This document shows positions 46,963 to 58,811 of a DNA stretch of 64,000 bases, in pieces. The notes beneath the pieces are model-generated. The model had not been told where the DNA came from, ran no database searches, and saw nothing but the letters and a program-made list of their open reading frames with translations. Location of the stretch: positions 11,636,049 to 11,700,048 of the forward strand of contig CM024760.1 in NCBI GenBank assembly GCA_014218235.1, written 5' to 3'. Made by a program: the position numbers and the translations under genes. Within the stretch, counting starts at the first letter, position 1; the number at the start of each line of letters is the position of its first letter. Origin of the DNA: Colocasia esculenta. Its lineage: Eukaryota; Streptophyta; Magnoliopsida; Alismatales; Araceae.

Positions 46963-48283
46963 TGGTGCGGACACCCGAGGACTTGCTCGTTTTGACCCGT
47001 CGCGGGTTTACCAGCGTCGTCGTGCGGAGCCGACGTCACTTTGGTTGGACGACGGCGTTCTACAGGACTTTTGAGGCCTTAGTATATTTTATGGCAGGCC
47101 GAGATATTTTGTACGGCCCATTTAGGTGCTATTTAGAATTTTTCTATTTTTATGTATTTTTTGGCTTTTATTGAATATTTTGAGGAAATTGGCATTTTGG
47201 TAAAGTTGTAAGCCCATCCCCTCCTATATGTATCCACCCGTCTCCCTACGGATGGAGAGGATGGAAAAGATTTGAAAGATAACAGAAAGGACGTATTCGG
47301 CGGCATGGTAAGCAATTTCGCGAGATTCTCGTGAGAATATTGGTCTCGGCCCCTTCTCGAGAAACGAGAAGACCGAGATGAGTCAGGTAGGGTTGTCAGG
47401 ATCTCTTCAGGCAAGGTTGTGAGGATCTCTTCAGGCAGGGTTGTCAGGATTTTCTTATTTACCTGAATATCATTTAAGCAAATAATACTTAAGATATTAC
47501 ATGTAAATAAGGAAGTACCCCCCATTTGAATCCAATAAAAATATCAAAAAAATCATATCTTTTACCAATAAAAAGTCAACTCTCTCGTCGAAGAAGAAAA
47601 TCGTGATTTTGGTGATTTTAGCGAAATATTAACTTTCTAATCTCTCATAATTTAGCTTATCTAAAAATTTGATAATTCAAATAAACCACATGGAACACTA
47701 AAAATTCAAAGTCCGGTAAAAAAAGTCAAACGTGCATGTGACTTCTCCAAGGGAGCCACTCTCCTAGTGACAACACTTAGTCTGTTTGAGACCTCTCAAG
47801 ATTTGGTCAAACATAAACTATCATCACCCAAACTCATGAGAATTCACTTTCTAGTTTCTTTATTTATTTACCTGTGTTATATTAAATATATATATAATAA
47901 TCCTATGCGAATCGGACCGATTTCATACGAATCGAATCGAATCAAGGCGAACCCGATTCGGTCCAAATCGCCGCTCCAGCAAACCATGATGTGAACCTAT
48001 GTCATCCATAGTTGAGACTTGGGAATGTATGTAATTATCTATGTTCCTTAAGGAATTATCTATGTGAACCTATGTGATCCACACTTTTATGTTATCATGA
48101 TCTCCCGAGATCTTACCGAGATCTCTTCGAGTTCTCTTCTCTTTGACCCTCCCGTGATGAAGCTGAGATCCGATATGGCAAACCTTGTTCGGCGGTGCCA
48201 GTCCCCTATCTCCTTCCCCCTCCTTCTCGCCTCTTCCCTTCTTCCTCCTCCTTCCCTTCCTCCCCGGTCATCGTCCCCCATCA
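46963..48283 (+). repeat. 3' LTR of the chromodomain element, split
   Basis: LTR sequence at 46963-47303 and 48196-48283. The gap is the hAT-type element and its duplicated target. Confidence 0.92.
47304..48187. mobile_element. Non-autonomous hAT-type element, 884 bp
   Basis: The 8-bp TSD TTCGGCGG is perfect at 47296-47303 and 48188-48195, and the intact 5' LTR has a single TTTGGCAG at this site. Short TIRs CATGGTAAGC and, inverted, CAAGGTTTGC fit the hAT pattern. Inside are an imperfect 24-bp repeat in three copies (about 47389-47455), subterminal CGAGAT/GATCTC motifs and an AT-rich core. No transposase was seen. Confidence 0.88.
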
Positions 48284-48486
48284 AAGACTATATAAATAGG
48301 CCCTTAGGAGCCTTTGTAAAGGACATAACCCAAGAGAGGGAAAGAAGAGAAGATTGTCTCTCCTAAAAATTTTAGGGAAAGAGAGTTTCACCCAAAAATA
48401 TTTGTCTTCTTATTTACTCTATTTTTTTTCCCCATTGTGTGCATCTCATGCAAGGTGTCGAGGATTTCTTCTTCACATACAGATCA

Positions 48487-51400
48487 AGTTGATTTCAGAG
48501 TATAGATCCACTCTGTGTATGGTGTTGACCAAGAGTGGCTATCGAGCAACCGGTAAACCCCTTCAAGATTTACGAGTTCATCGACAGTCAATAAAGAAGG
48601 GGTCGACATCCACCAATATGTCGATAGAGGAGCACACCTCAACTCCAGTCGACCTGGTCACTCATGTTACAAAGGTGACACAAGACATGGAGATAGTACT
48701 GGGTTGGATCAAAGTCCAAATTGCTCAATTGTCATCAACATCAGGGATGTAGAACGTCCAACAAAATCTCCCTTCAACCTCTGTGGAGGAGGATGATGGC
48801 GATGATGGAAGGCTACGACCATTTAAGGTTGAAGCCAAAATCGACATCCCTACATATGATGGCACCGTTAATGCAGAGAAGTTGGATACGTGACTCAGCC
48901 AGCTCGAGGCCTATTTTACTCTATATCAGTATGGTAGTTAAGATAAGGTAATATTTGCGCGCTTAAAGTTGATGAGTCATGCCTTGGCATGGTCGAACGA
49001 CTACCTGTGGAGCCATGGCGATGAGGAGATTACTTGGAGTCTTTTCAAACAACTCATCCTCTAAGAGTTCTACCCTATGGGGTATGTCGAAGATCGGTGG
49101 AAGCATTGAAACAACCTTCAACAAAGGCCAAGACAATCAGTGCAAGACTATGCCACTAAGTTCCGGCGATATACTGTGGTGCTCGACATCTAGCTTGATG
49201 ATTACCAAACATTTATGAAGTATACATCTGGGTTGCATGAGCATATCAGTGTTGAGTTGACCCTCTTTAAATTGCATGATATCTCCAGCACCAGCATCAC
49301 CGCCATGCCTTTGAGAAGAAGAACCAACACCTAAGAAGTCTCTTGAAGAGACCAACAAGAGGTCGTTGAAGCACAAGAAAAACAAAAATTGAAAGAAAGG
49401 TACTAGCTCATCCAGTTCTTCCAATTTCAATAAGTTCTGTGAACATTGTAAAATTATGGGACATGTTAATGAGAAGTGTTGAAAGCTCCATTCGGAACTA
49501 TTCCCACGAAAATGGAAGAAGAATAACGAAGGCAAGGGTACGGCGGTGAGAACAACAATCAACACCGAGAACATCGAGCTCGGGGAGGTTGAAAAGGCGG
49601 ATCGAACTCAGTCTCTAATGGTATTGCTAAAGGAGACAGTCTCGATCCCCGTTCCCGAGACCAATGCAAGAGAGGAGCTATTCATCTTGCGGATTCAGGT
49701 GAAATAAGAGGTGATTAGTGCCATAATCAACATTGACAACCAAAAGAACCTCATTTTAGCAAGCCTAGTACAAAAACTGGGCTTAGAGACAATGCCACAT
49801 CCATGTCCATATCTACTTGGGTGTATCCAAAAGGATGTGAAGCTCAAGATCGACCGCCAATACAAGTTCAAGTTTGCTATTACCAACCAATATATCGATG
49901 GGTGGACATGTGACATGGTCCCTCTCGATACTTGCCAAGTGATTTTTGGCGCTCCCTATATCTGGGATCGTAATGGAATCTTCTTTCGACGAGCCCAAAA
50001 ATATCGTCTAGTCAAAGACGGAAAGAAGTATCTTATTTAGTAGGATAAGATAAGCTAGAGTGTAGATTTGATGATAGCTTGCCAAGCAAAAAGGATGGTG
50101 AATGCCTGTCAGAAGTTTGTGCTACTACTGGTCCGTCCAGTGGAGACAAAATCTTAGGTATCACAAGTTACCTTATTTTGCAGGGAGAGCTTAGGCGAAT
50201 TGGAGAAAGTGTTGGGAGAACACTCAGCTCTCTTTGATGAAGTTCGAAGACTACCTTCTAAAAAAATAGTTCAACATGAAATCCAACTCATATCTGATTC
50301 ACCCCTGTCCAACCTTGACATGTACTGTAACTCAATCTTGGAGAATGAGGAGATCAAGTGCCAAGTGATCGAGCTACTCGAGAGTGGAGTTATTATGTCG
50401 AGTAGCTCACCTTGTGGATCCCCCGTACTATTAGTGCCAAAGAAAGATGGTGGTTGGTGTATGTGTGTTTACTACTGTGTCCTCAATAAGATCACCATAA
50501 AGAATCGATAACCATTGCTCGGAATAGATGACCTGTTGGACCAACTGAAGCATGCAACTGTCTTCATCAAATTAGATCTGAAGTTTGGCTACCACCAAGT
50601 TAGAATTTGAGAAGAGGACACTTGAAATCAGAAGACCACATTTAAGACGTGACAACGGCTGTTCGAATGGCTTGTTATGCCTTTTTGGACTGTGCAATGC
50701 TCTTGCCACATTTATGCAGCTGATGAATGATGTGTTGCGGCCCTACCTCGACAACTTTGTAGTTGTGTACTTCGATGACATTCTTGTCTACTCCTGTATA
50801 TGGGAAGAACATTTGGTGCACGTGAAGAAGGTACTCAAGTTACCACAACAACATCAACTTTGTTTGAACCGCAAAAAGTGCGAGTTTGGAAAGCAGAGTC
50901 TGGTGTACCTCGGATTCATGGTAGGTGGTGGTAAAATACAGATCGAATCCAACAAGATCAAGGTGATCAAGGAATGGCCGAGGCTGAAGTCCATGATTGA
51001 GGTATGTAGCTTTATGGGTGCTTGTCAATACCTTCAAAAATCATTTGATTTTTTTTTTTTTTGTGTTGGCTTCTCTTCTGTACGAACTTGCAAAGGCAAA
51101 CCAGTAATTTCAATGGACTTGGAAACATGAGGACACATTTCTTCTATTGTAGAGGAAGATAATTGAGGTGCCAGTTCTTGCCTTGCCCAATTTACAAAAA
51201 GCATTTTGAGCTTGAGGCAGATACATAAGGGTATGTTATGGGGGCTGTCTTAATACAAGACGGCCGGTTGGTGGCGTACCATTCATAAATGTTCCAAGGA
51301 GGCCAGAAGAACTATCCAACATATGATAAGGAACTATTGACCTTGCACCAGGCAATGAAATATTGGCGTGTATACCTCCTGGGCGAGACGGTGGTACATA

Positions 51401-53100
51401 TTGACCATCGACCACTTCAATATTTACAGTCCAGATCAAAGTTGTAGTAAGCTTGCCACATGAAATGGATGACGTATCTACAACAATTCAATCTAGTGAT
51501 CAAATATAAGAAAGACATCCAAAATAAATTGACGGACTTGCTATCTCGTCCTCTAATTACGACTCTCTGCTTGTCTTCATTTATGCAAAGTGAGACCAAG
51601 TTTTCATGAGGAGTATGCCAACTTGTATGTTAAAGATCCTAATTTCCAAAGAGCATTGGCAGATATTGTAGTGAGAACCCCCATTGAGTTCACTTTGTAG
51701 GGTGGGCTTTTATATAAAGGTGCACAATTTTGTATGTCGGATGCTGCGGATCGAGTTATGTGGATCATGGAGGCACACACCTCAAAAGTTGGTCATTTTA
51801 GGGTCAACAAAACATTACAAAATTTGCAAAACTACGTCTACTGGCCACAGATGCAACAAGATGTGGCTCGGTTCGTGGGAGGTTGAATATTATGCAGCAC
51901 TTCTGAACCCATCATTCGAAAGGTGGGATTGTACACACCCTTACGAATGCCGAAACATCCATGGGAGAGCATCTCTGTGGATTTTCTTGGAGGCCTTCTA
52001 AGGACTCGGTGGGGACATGACTACCTTTTTCTGTTGGTCGATAAATTTCCAAAAATGGTAGTGCTCGTACCTTGCAAGAAGATAAGAAGATGATTACTAA
52101 AGAGGAGGCAACACGGCTCTTCTTCCAATATGTTTGGACATACTTTGGGTTACCAAGCTTGATTGTGTCTGATCGTAATAACTACTTTCTAAGCAATTTT
52201 TTGAGATCATTATGATCCATGATGGACACAAAGCTGCAACGAAGCACAACTTTCCATCCTTAAACCGATAGACATACTGAGGTTGTCAATCAGACCATGG
52301 TACATCTTTTACGAAATTATAACGCTCGACATCCCAAAACTTGGGATGAGAGCTTGCCCTTCTTGCAATTTACCTTCAATAGACTAATACATAGTTTGAC
52401 AAACAAGTCGCCCTTTGAGGTGTGCCCAGGCTATCTTCCACAAAGCCCATTGGACCTAGAGTTCACGGTAGCATCAACACCATGAACTACTAGGGAGGAA
52501 GGTGATATGTCCAAGGTCTAAAGATTCTTTGAAGGTATTTAACAAGTACACAGTGAAGTGGTGCAACAATTGCAAAGAACTCGACAAAAGTACAAGAAGC
52601 GTCATGATTGACATAGGACCAAAGGTAATTTTCAAGTTGGTGACCTTATTTGGTTACATCTTTGGAAAAGAGCAACTAAAGGGTATAGGCAAGAAACTTA
52701 AGCCTATCCGATATGCCCCCCTTCAAGATCCTCTAGAAGATAGGCAACAATGTCTATCAGTTGGAATTGCCGCCTTATATGGAGATGTATTCAATTGTTA
52801 ATGTTGAGAACTTGAAGTCTTTCGAGCCATCAATGTTAGATGATGAGTCAAGGGAGATTCTACCAATGGTAGAAGAGAAGACTTAGTAATTGATCGGGAG
52901 AAATTGTTGACAAAAGATACTATTTTGGAGAAGAAGATTAGAATTACTAGATGCGGAACATAGGAATTTTTCCATGTTGGACAGAAATGTCAACAACCCA
53001 GTAAAGTGAAGTGGTTCACAGGAGAAGCCGGGGAGGCTGAGTTTCCTCATCTCCAATTTTAGATCCAGTAGGAGCTGAATTCCTCTAACAGGGGGAGCCA
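48487..53100 (+). pseudogene. Degraded gag-pol of the outer gypsy element
   Basis: Recognisable in several frames with many stops and frameshifts: gag (about 48750-49330), a zinc-knuckle remnant CEHCKIMGHVNEKC (about 49440-49480), a protease-like region (49711-50040), RT (50200-51050) with VVYFDDILVYS at about 50760, RNase H (about 51200-51560), integrase (about 51730-52490) and a C-terminal remnant that may be a chromodomain (about 52900-53060). It is far more decayed than the element nested in it, which fits the nesting order. Confidence 0.85.
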
Positions 53101-53453
53101 TGATATGGGAGAATCTAATTAGACTCACTCCCATACATGAACCAAGTCCTATGCATGGGTGTGTGGTGGTGAAGGGAGGGTTATTCCCTACCACCCATTA
53201 TTTATTTTATTTTATTATTTCTCCCTCCTATTTTTGTAATGTCAAGACTATTTAAATAGGCACTTAGGAGCCTTTGTGAAGGACATAACCCCAAGAGAGG
53301 GAAAAACAAGAAGAGAAGTTTGCCTCTCCTAAAGAGTTTAGGGAGAGAGAGTTCCACCCAAAAATATTTGCCTTCTTGTTTACTCTATTTTATTTCCGCA
53401 TTGTGTGCATCTGGTGCGAGGCGTCGAGGATTTCTTTTTCGCATACGGATCAA
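53101..53453 (+). repeat. 3' LTR of the outer gypsy element (353 bp)
   Basis: Starts TGATATGGGAG and ends GGATCA, followed by the TSD AGTTG. It contains TATTTAAATAGG at about 53249, a likely TATA region. Confidence 0.92.
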
Positions 53454-53458
53454 GTTGT

Positions 53459-54429
53459 TATGCTCAAGATCTGTTAACCTCTTCTTGGTTATGGGAAGGG
53501 AGAAGAACATTTAAAGTAATACTTGCTGCACAGTGGTGTGCGAATTTGCCTAGGCATCCAGCAGACAGAGCTGTGATTTGTCCATTTGGTGCAGAAGAAA
53601 GCCCAAACTGACCGACTTGATTGCTGGAAGTGCCTATGAAAAATGCTTAATGGAGGGGGGAAAAGGGAAATTGAAACAATGATCAAATTTGAAGTGTTAG
53701 TATCCCCCCCCAAAAAAAAAAAATCTGGTGAAGCAAAAACTTTAAATGGCGTGACTTACATCTCTGAGAATTTTGAATAAATTATCCACCAGGTGTGCAT
53801 ACCGGTAAAGATTGAAACTGTTTATTGTTTCTGTACCTGTAATCTTCATCATTGTTATCATTCTTAGATGCTTTTCAATATGGTGTTTGCTGGATAATAT
53901 ACCTTGAAGCATATGATGAGTACTTGCACCCGGCAGCCTGTCCGACATACAGCCTTCAACTACTGGCATCAATGGTATTGGCATAAGCCAGCTGGGTGGG
54001 AGGGGAGATACCAGTCACTTTATTGCATGACATCTGTTGATCTTAAGTGTCCATTGGAATCATTCGATCATCGTTTGGAAGGCTAAACTGATCTTCAAAT
54101 TTGTTCAAATTTTTTATCAATGACCATGCATCTGTTTGCATCCTGTGAACTTTTTTTCGGTAGTAGGCACTCAAACATGTAAGTTGGGTGCACCACATGT
54201 TGGGAAAAATAGCACAAGATTGAATGTGTCATCCTTCTCTTTTCTTGGTTGCTGCCATGGAATGAAAGATTATATCAGATTACACAACTCCATAGCATGA
54301 TGAACTGATTATCATTTCCTGGCATCCCTGCGCAAGTGGATGGTAAAATTTCATGTTATGAAAAATGGCATATATCATTTTTGCTTGCGGATAAGTCACT
54401 TGTTTTTATTGGCAATTAGCATGTCAAAG
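53459..54429. other. Downstream flank, no gene recognised
   Basis: Sequence that lay next to 39264 before the insertion, so formerly close to the 3' end of the PPR gene. No domain-bearing ORF was found. Confidence 0.5.
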
Positions 54430-54567
54430 AACTGCATTATAGTATCAACATACTGTGGAATTAGAATTCCTTGAATCTTTACACGTTAGGTACTTTGTAA
54501 CTGCATTATAGTATCAACATACTGTGGAATTAGAATTCCTTGAATCTTTACACGTTAGGTACTTTGT
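54430..54567. repeat. Exact 69-bp tandem duplication
   Basis: 54430-54498 and 54499-54567 read the same, starting AACTGCATTATAG and ending TACTTTGT. I see no mismatch, so the event looks recent. Confidence 0.95.
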
Positions 54568-55446
54568 ACTTTGTAGGCACTTCCACTAGATAATCATAGA
54601 TACTGATAGTGTGTGGTTGTTCCTTTTTGCTTTTAGTTCATTTCATCTTCCAGAGACCAAAATATCGAAATGTCAACAATATGTTGGTACACTTAGTATT
54701 TACTTAGGAATATCTCATACATGTGACGCTTGCTTTTTGTATATGACACAATCATGTGAGTGACAGGTTTTGGCGAATTCACATTGGCTTTCTCTTTATT
54801 AATTTGTTTTATTTGCCATTTATTCTGTTTTGGCTTTTTGTAAGATGGGCATGTGCTGATAATTTGAGAATGTCAACTTAACTAAAGATAGAATTTACAT
54901 GCTAGTAAATTTAGGGTAGTAGTGCTCGTAAAGCATACTTAATTGTACAAACTAGGCTTCACTTTGGCACCTCACCTTGTTGCCTGAGCTTGAAACACTA
55001 AGACACTGGGCCACGTCCTTGCAACTTGACACCATATGCTGTTGCTAACTTTCATCATCGGCCATATCCCATTGAAGATGTCAAAATAAAACTACCCCCC
55101 AAAAAATTGAAGATGTCAAATATATTTTGCTGAATTTCCAAATGTTTAGATTGTTATTTTAATATGTTTTAGCTCTCATGTTATCTCACTGGATTTTGTA
55201 TGGGCGTGTGTTTAATCTCTCTCTAGATGGGTCATTTTCTGGTCGTGTGTCAGTTGGCATTACCTCAATTTATTTCACGTTTGGTTGCGAAAGGAATCGG
55301 AGTTTTGCTTAGCTAAATTCAATCACTCCTGCGTAAGCAGTGAACGATCCCTTACTTCCTTGCAGGTGACTAGCTGCAGAATTTTGTTATCATCATTGTT
55401 AATCAGTATGACGACTGAAACTAGCATTCTAGTATATTTTTTTTAT
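54568..55446. other. AT-rich intergenic, nothing recognised
   Basis: No ORF with a domain and no element ends were seen. Confidence 0.5.
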
Positions 55447-55624
55447 GAGAAATGTTTAGTGCCTTCCAAAAACGGTAATAAAGGTGATGTGGATTGTCTT
55501 CTAAACAATTTTATTAGTTAAAAATTTGATAAAAATTCTTTATTTTTTTAACTAATAAAATTATTTAAAGGGCAATCCACATCAACTTTCTTGGCCACCT
55601 TAGAGAGCACTCAATATTTCTCTT
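55447..55624. mobile_element. Foldback MITE, about 180 bp
   Basis: The left arm (about 55447-55524) and right arm (about 55545-55624) are imperfect inverted copies. The best part is GATGTGGATTG..AATTTTATTAGTTAA against its complement. The ends are GAGAAATGTTTAGTGC and, inverted, GAGAAATATTGAGTGC. No clear TSD was identified. Confidence 0.75.
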
Positions 55625-58600
55625 CTTTTACTATCCGAGCTGTCATAGTCATACTACTTGTAATCCAATATGTTTCATGCGAAGCCGATACAAATCTTCC
55701 TAGTGGTTGACTCACGAATTTTTACCTCTCATGCTACTTCCATTGCCCCAAGGAACATTAACTTCTTCCCTTCAGCTGCAGTTCTGCTCGCCTCTATGCC
55801 TTCTTTTTAATGCTTTATGCACGAATTATTTTCCTTCATCGTGTTTTCTCCTACTTTCCATTTTAAGAAAAAATACATATGTACCTCTAAAATATATAGT
55901 GTTCAATATTTATCTTTGAAATCTGCATATTATACTCTATCATCTCAAATTTGAAAAAGGTCATCAATTATATCTCTGGAGTTATCAAAAATACCTCTCT
56001 TTAAGAGGGAGGGGGGAGAGAGATATGATATGGTGGGACTCGGTTGGACAGTGAAGAGAGAGAGAGAGAGAGAGAGATAGAAACTATGGTTTTGAGAGTT
56101 GTAGAGCATAACTTATTTTTTTTACCTTCTTATCGTAATTGTAGTTAAATTAAATAGATAGAATCAAATGATATATATGATGAAATATATAGAATATAAA
56201 AATATAAGATATAATATATAGATTTTAGAAATATATTCGAATATGATGTATTTTAAAAATATATATGTAATTTTCCCTTCCATTTAACCGTGAAATTGTG
56301 AGAGTTGCAGCCATCCTTTATTCCAGAAAAGAATTCCACAAACTTTTCATGACGAGTCTATGGTACACGACCATTTGTGTTGCCCCCATCCTGATATTAG
56401 TAACGCATACATATTACGTTGTGCCTACATCGAATTGCGAACTATGCGTGTTCCTCTGAAGCTTGATGTTTTGCTATAGTGATACTTCGCGGAGCTTTGA
56501 GTGAAGTGACTAAAATATTTGTTATCAATTTGAGATGGACTGTCCGATGCTCCTCACACAAATCGAGTGTGATTTGCAACTTTAAATGAGCTGTGAGATC
56601 CATCGATTTGTGTCTAAAACGAGCATCGAACAACCTGTCCTAGTCGGTAGCCAAAGATATCTGCTCCAATAAATAAACATTGTTTTGTTTCAATTTGCAT
56701 TTATGCCTCTCCCAAGGATAAAATTACTTTACAATCTGTCTCGTAATTTACATGTATATCCTTCTTACATTGTCATAATGCCGCCCACATATTTTATCAT
56801 CATCTTATTCGTGCCAACGGTTAAAATTATCGACATAGTTTATTATATTTACTTAAATATATTTGTTATATTTAGATAGTAACATGCCAACTCGTGTGAC
56901 ACAGTTGAGCGACGTATGGGTTGGGAGATAGAGAGCAACAGTGGGTGGCAATGTTGATCGACAACGGCAACAATCGGTGGGCAGTGACAATGAGAATTAG
57001 CGACAAGTAGTAAATGGCCGCCAGCAATGACGTGCAACGATAAAGGCAGCGGTGGTATTGGCGGACTCAAAAATCTACGCTTAGGCTCATGAATATTACC
57101 ATTATGCTCAGAAATATTATATTGAGTTAAAAAAATATTGATTAAAATTTTAATAATAATTTAGACTCATAAATAATTAATTTTGGACTCCAACATAGTG
57201 CTTTAGTTTATAAATGGTGATTTTGGACTTTAAAATTTGAAGTCTATCGCTGTCTATCAACTCACATAACATTCACATAGCATTATGTATACTGTCATAT
57301 TATGTCCATATATATTAACTTTACTTGAACAAGCTATGTTTGTTCGATTACACAAATTGTTATTATTATCACTGGTAGCGACCGGTTTATTCGATGTTAT
57401 TGTCAGTTTGTAGTTTGTGAACCACATTCGACTGAGATAAGCTTCCTCTTTTCCTTCGTACAAGCTTTTGTTCTGCCTTGAGGATTGAGAAATGTGTAGG
57501 GAAGTTTGCTAGCTTTAAATTTTTTAATATTTTCACTTTTAAAGTAATTGACATCTTTGGTTGCAAAAGCTAGCTCTTCCCAAATTGTATTTAATGATTG
57601 AGGAAATAAAATGTAAAGAACGGTTCTGCACTTACCCACGCCACCCAGTCATCCTTTCTAGATAAGTATTTTTAAAATTTTCTTGAATTATGTGACCAGT
57701 AAAAGAGGGTTTTGTTATCCAGTTGAAAGCATAAATATGAATAGAAATTAGAGAAATGTGTCCGGAAAGTAAAAGTGCAAGATTGGCCTAATCTAGCGGG
57801 TCTAGGGTTCTACGCCATATCATCTAATTTATTTATCATCTCTTTATTTATTTGTCATCTTTAATAGATAAAGATAACAATTAAGTTCTACAAAATATGG
57901 TGTAAGATTAAATCTATTTATCTCTCTTATATCTATTTGTCACCTCTAGTGGATAAAAGTGACAAGTAAATTTTTTACAAGGCCAAACCTTTTTATCAGT
58001 ATCATATCTATTTAATACTCTTATCCAATGTGGCCAAGGGCCAACCCCCGTTATGGGTTGCATGCCTCCCCCCATATTTTTTATATCTTTATTTATTATA
58101 ATAAGATATTTTTTATTTGTATTAATTTTTTTTAGAAAACTTCTTAATTAACCCTCTCTATTTTACTCACACACCAACACGAGCGTGGTGTCCACCCTTT
58201 CCGGTCCCCTATCACCTTGAAGTGGGACCAATTGGTTCGCGAGCTCCAGCTAGCATGCATAAAACCATACATATGAGAATGCTAATAAGCAATTTAAAAA
58301 TCTTAATAATCTTTAGTTTCATGACTGCATACTCTCCACATAAATCAAGTCTCAGTTAATAATTTTTTATTTCTTTCGGAAACCAAGAATGCGAGGAGCA
58401 AGGAGCCCTCGAACCCCATGTACCATACCATATCATAGCAAAGTACATGGATGCCCGTGGCAGCAGTGTCAAGTGTTTGATCAACCGATTCATTTATGAA
58501 AATAAAGATTTGCATCTCTAGGCAAAAAAAAAATGTCCCTATTTAAGCTACAAGTATTTATAAATCCCTTTGTCGGCTATGCAAAAAAAAAGGAAAAAAA

Positions 58601-58811
58601 ACTGCTTATAGAAATTCTACTAGTGGTACAAATAGTAGCAAATAGTTCTAAATTACTAAATCAAATAATTTTACAGAGTCCTCTCTCTCTCTCTCCAAAA
58701 GAATAGAATCGAGGTGAATGCGAGAGACCGAAAACATGATGACAAAAGCGGAAGAAGCCCACAACGGCCCAGGCGGCCCAATGGAGCGAGCGAGCCCACC
58801 CGTCCATCTCT
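55625..58811. other. AT-rich intergenic with minor repeats
   Basis: Holds an AG microsatellite at 56055-56077, a small inverted repeat at about 56530-56635 (GATGCTC..CACAAATCGA and its complement), a diverged direct repeat at about 57825 and 57940, and a CT run at about 58680-58696. No gene was recognised. Confidence 0.5.

Larger units (their letters stand above)
39418..48283 (+). mobile_element. Chromodomain-bearing Ty3/gypsy element (chromovirus-type)
   Basis: TSD AAGAC at 39413-39417 and 48284-48288, inserted in the 5' LTR of the outer element. Its LTRs begin TGGTGCGGACACC and end CATCA. Gag, protease, RT, RNase H, integrase and a chromodomain occur in one frame. The domain style suggests the Galadriel clade (tentative). 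The 3' LTR carries an hAT-type insertion. Confidence 0.93.
39270..53453 (+). mobile_element. Outer Ty3/gypsy element, degraded, hosting a second element
   Basis: TSD AGTTG at 39265-39269 and 53454-53458. The 5' LTR (39270-39417 plus 48289-48486) and the 3' LTR (53101-53453) begin TGATnTGGGA and end GATCA, and are about 350 bp each. In the first 148 bp I count seven differences, mostly transitions. A degenerate PBS follows the 5' LTR, and a purine tract (ACAGGGGGAGCCA) precedes the 3' LTR. Its 5' LTR was interrupted by the chromodomain element. Confidence 0.92.
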
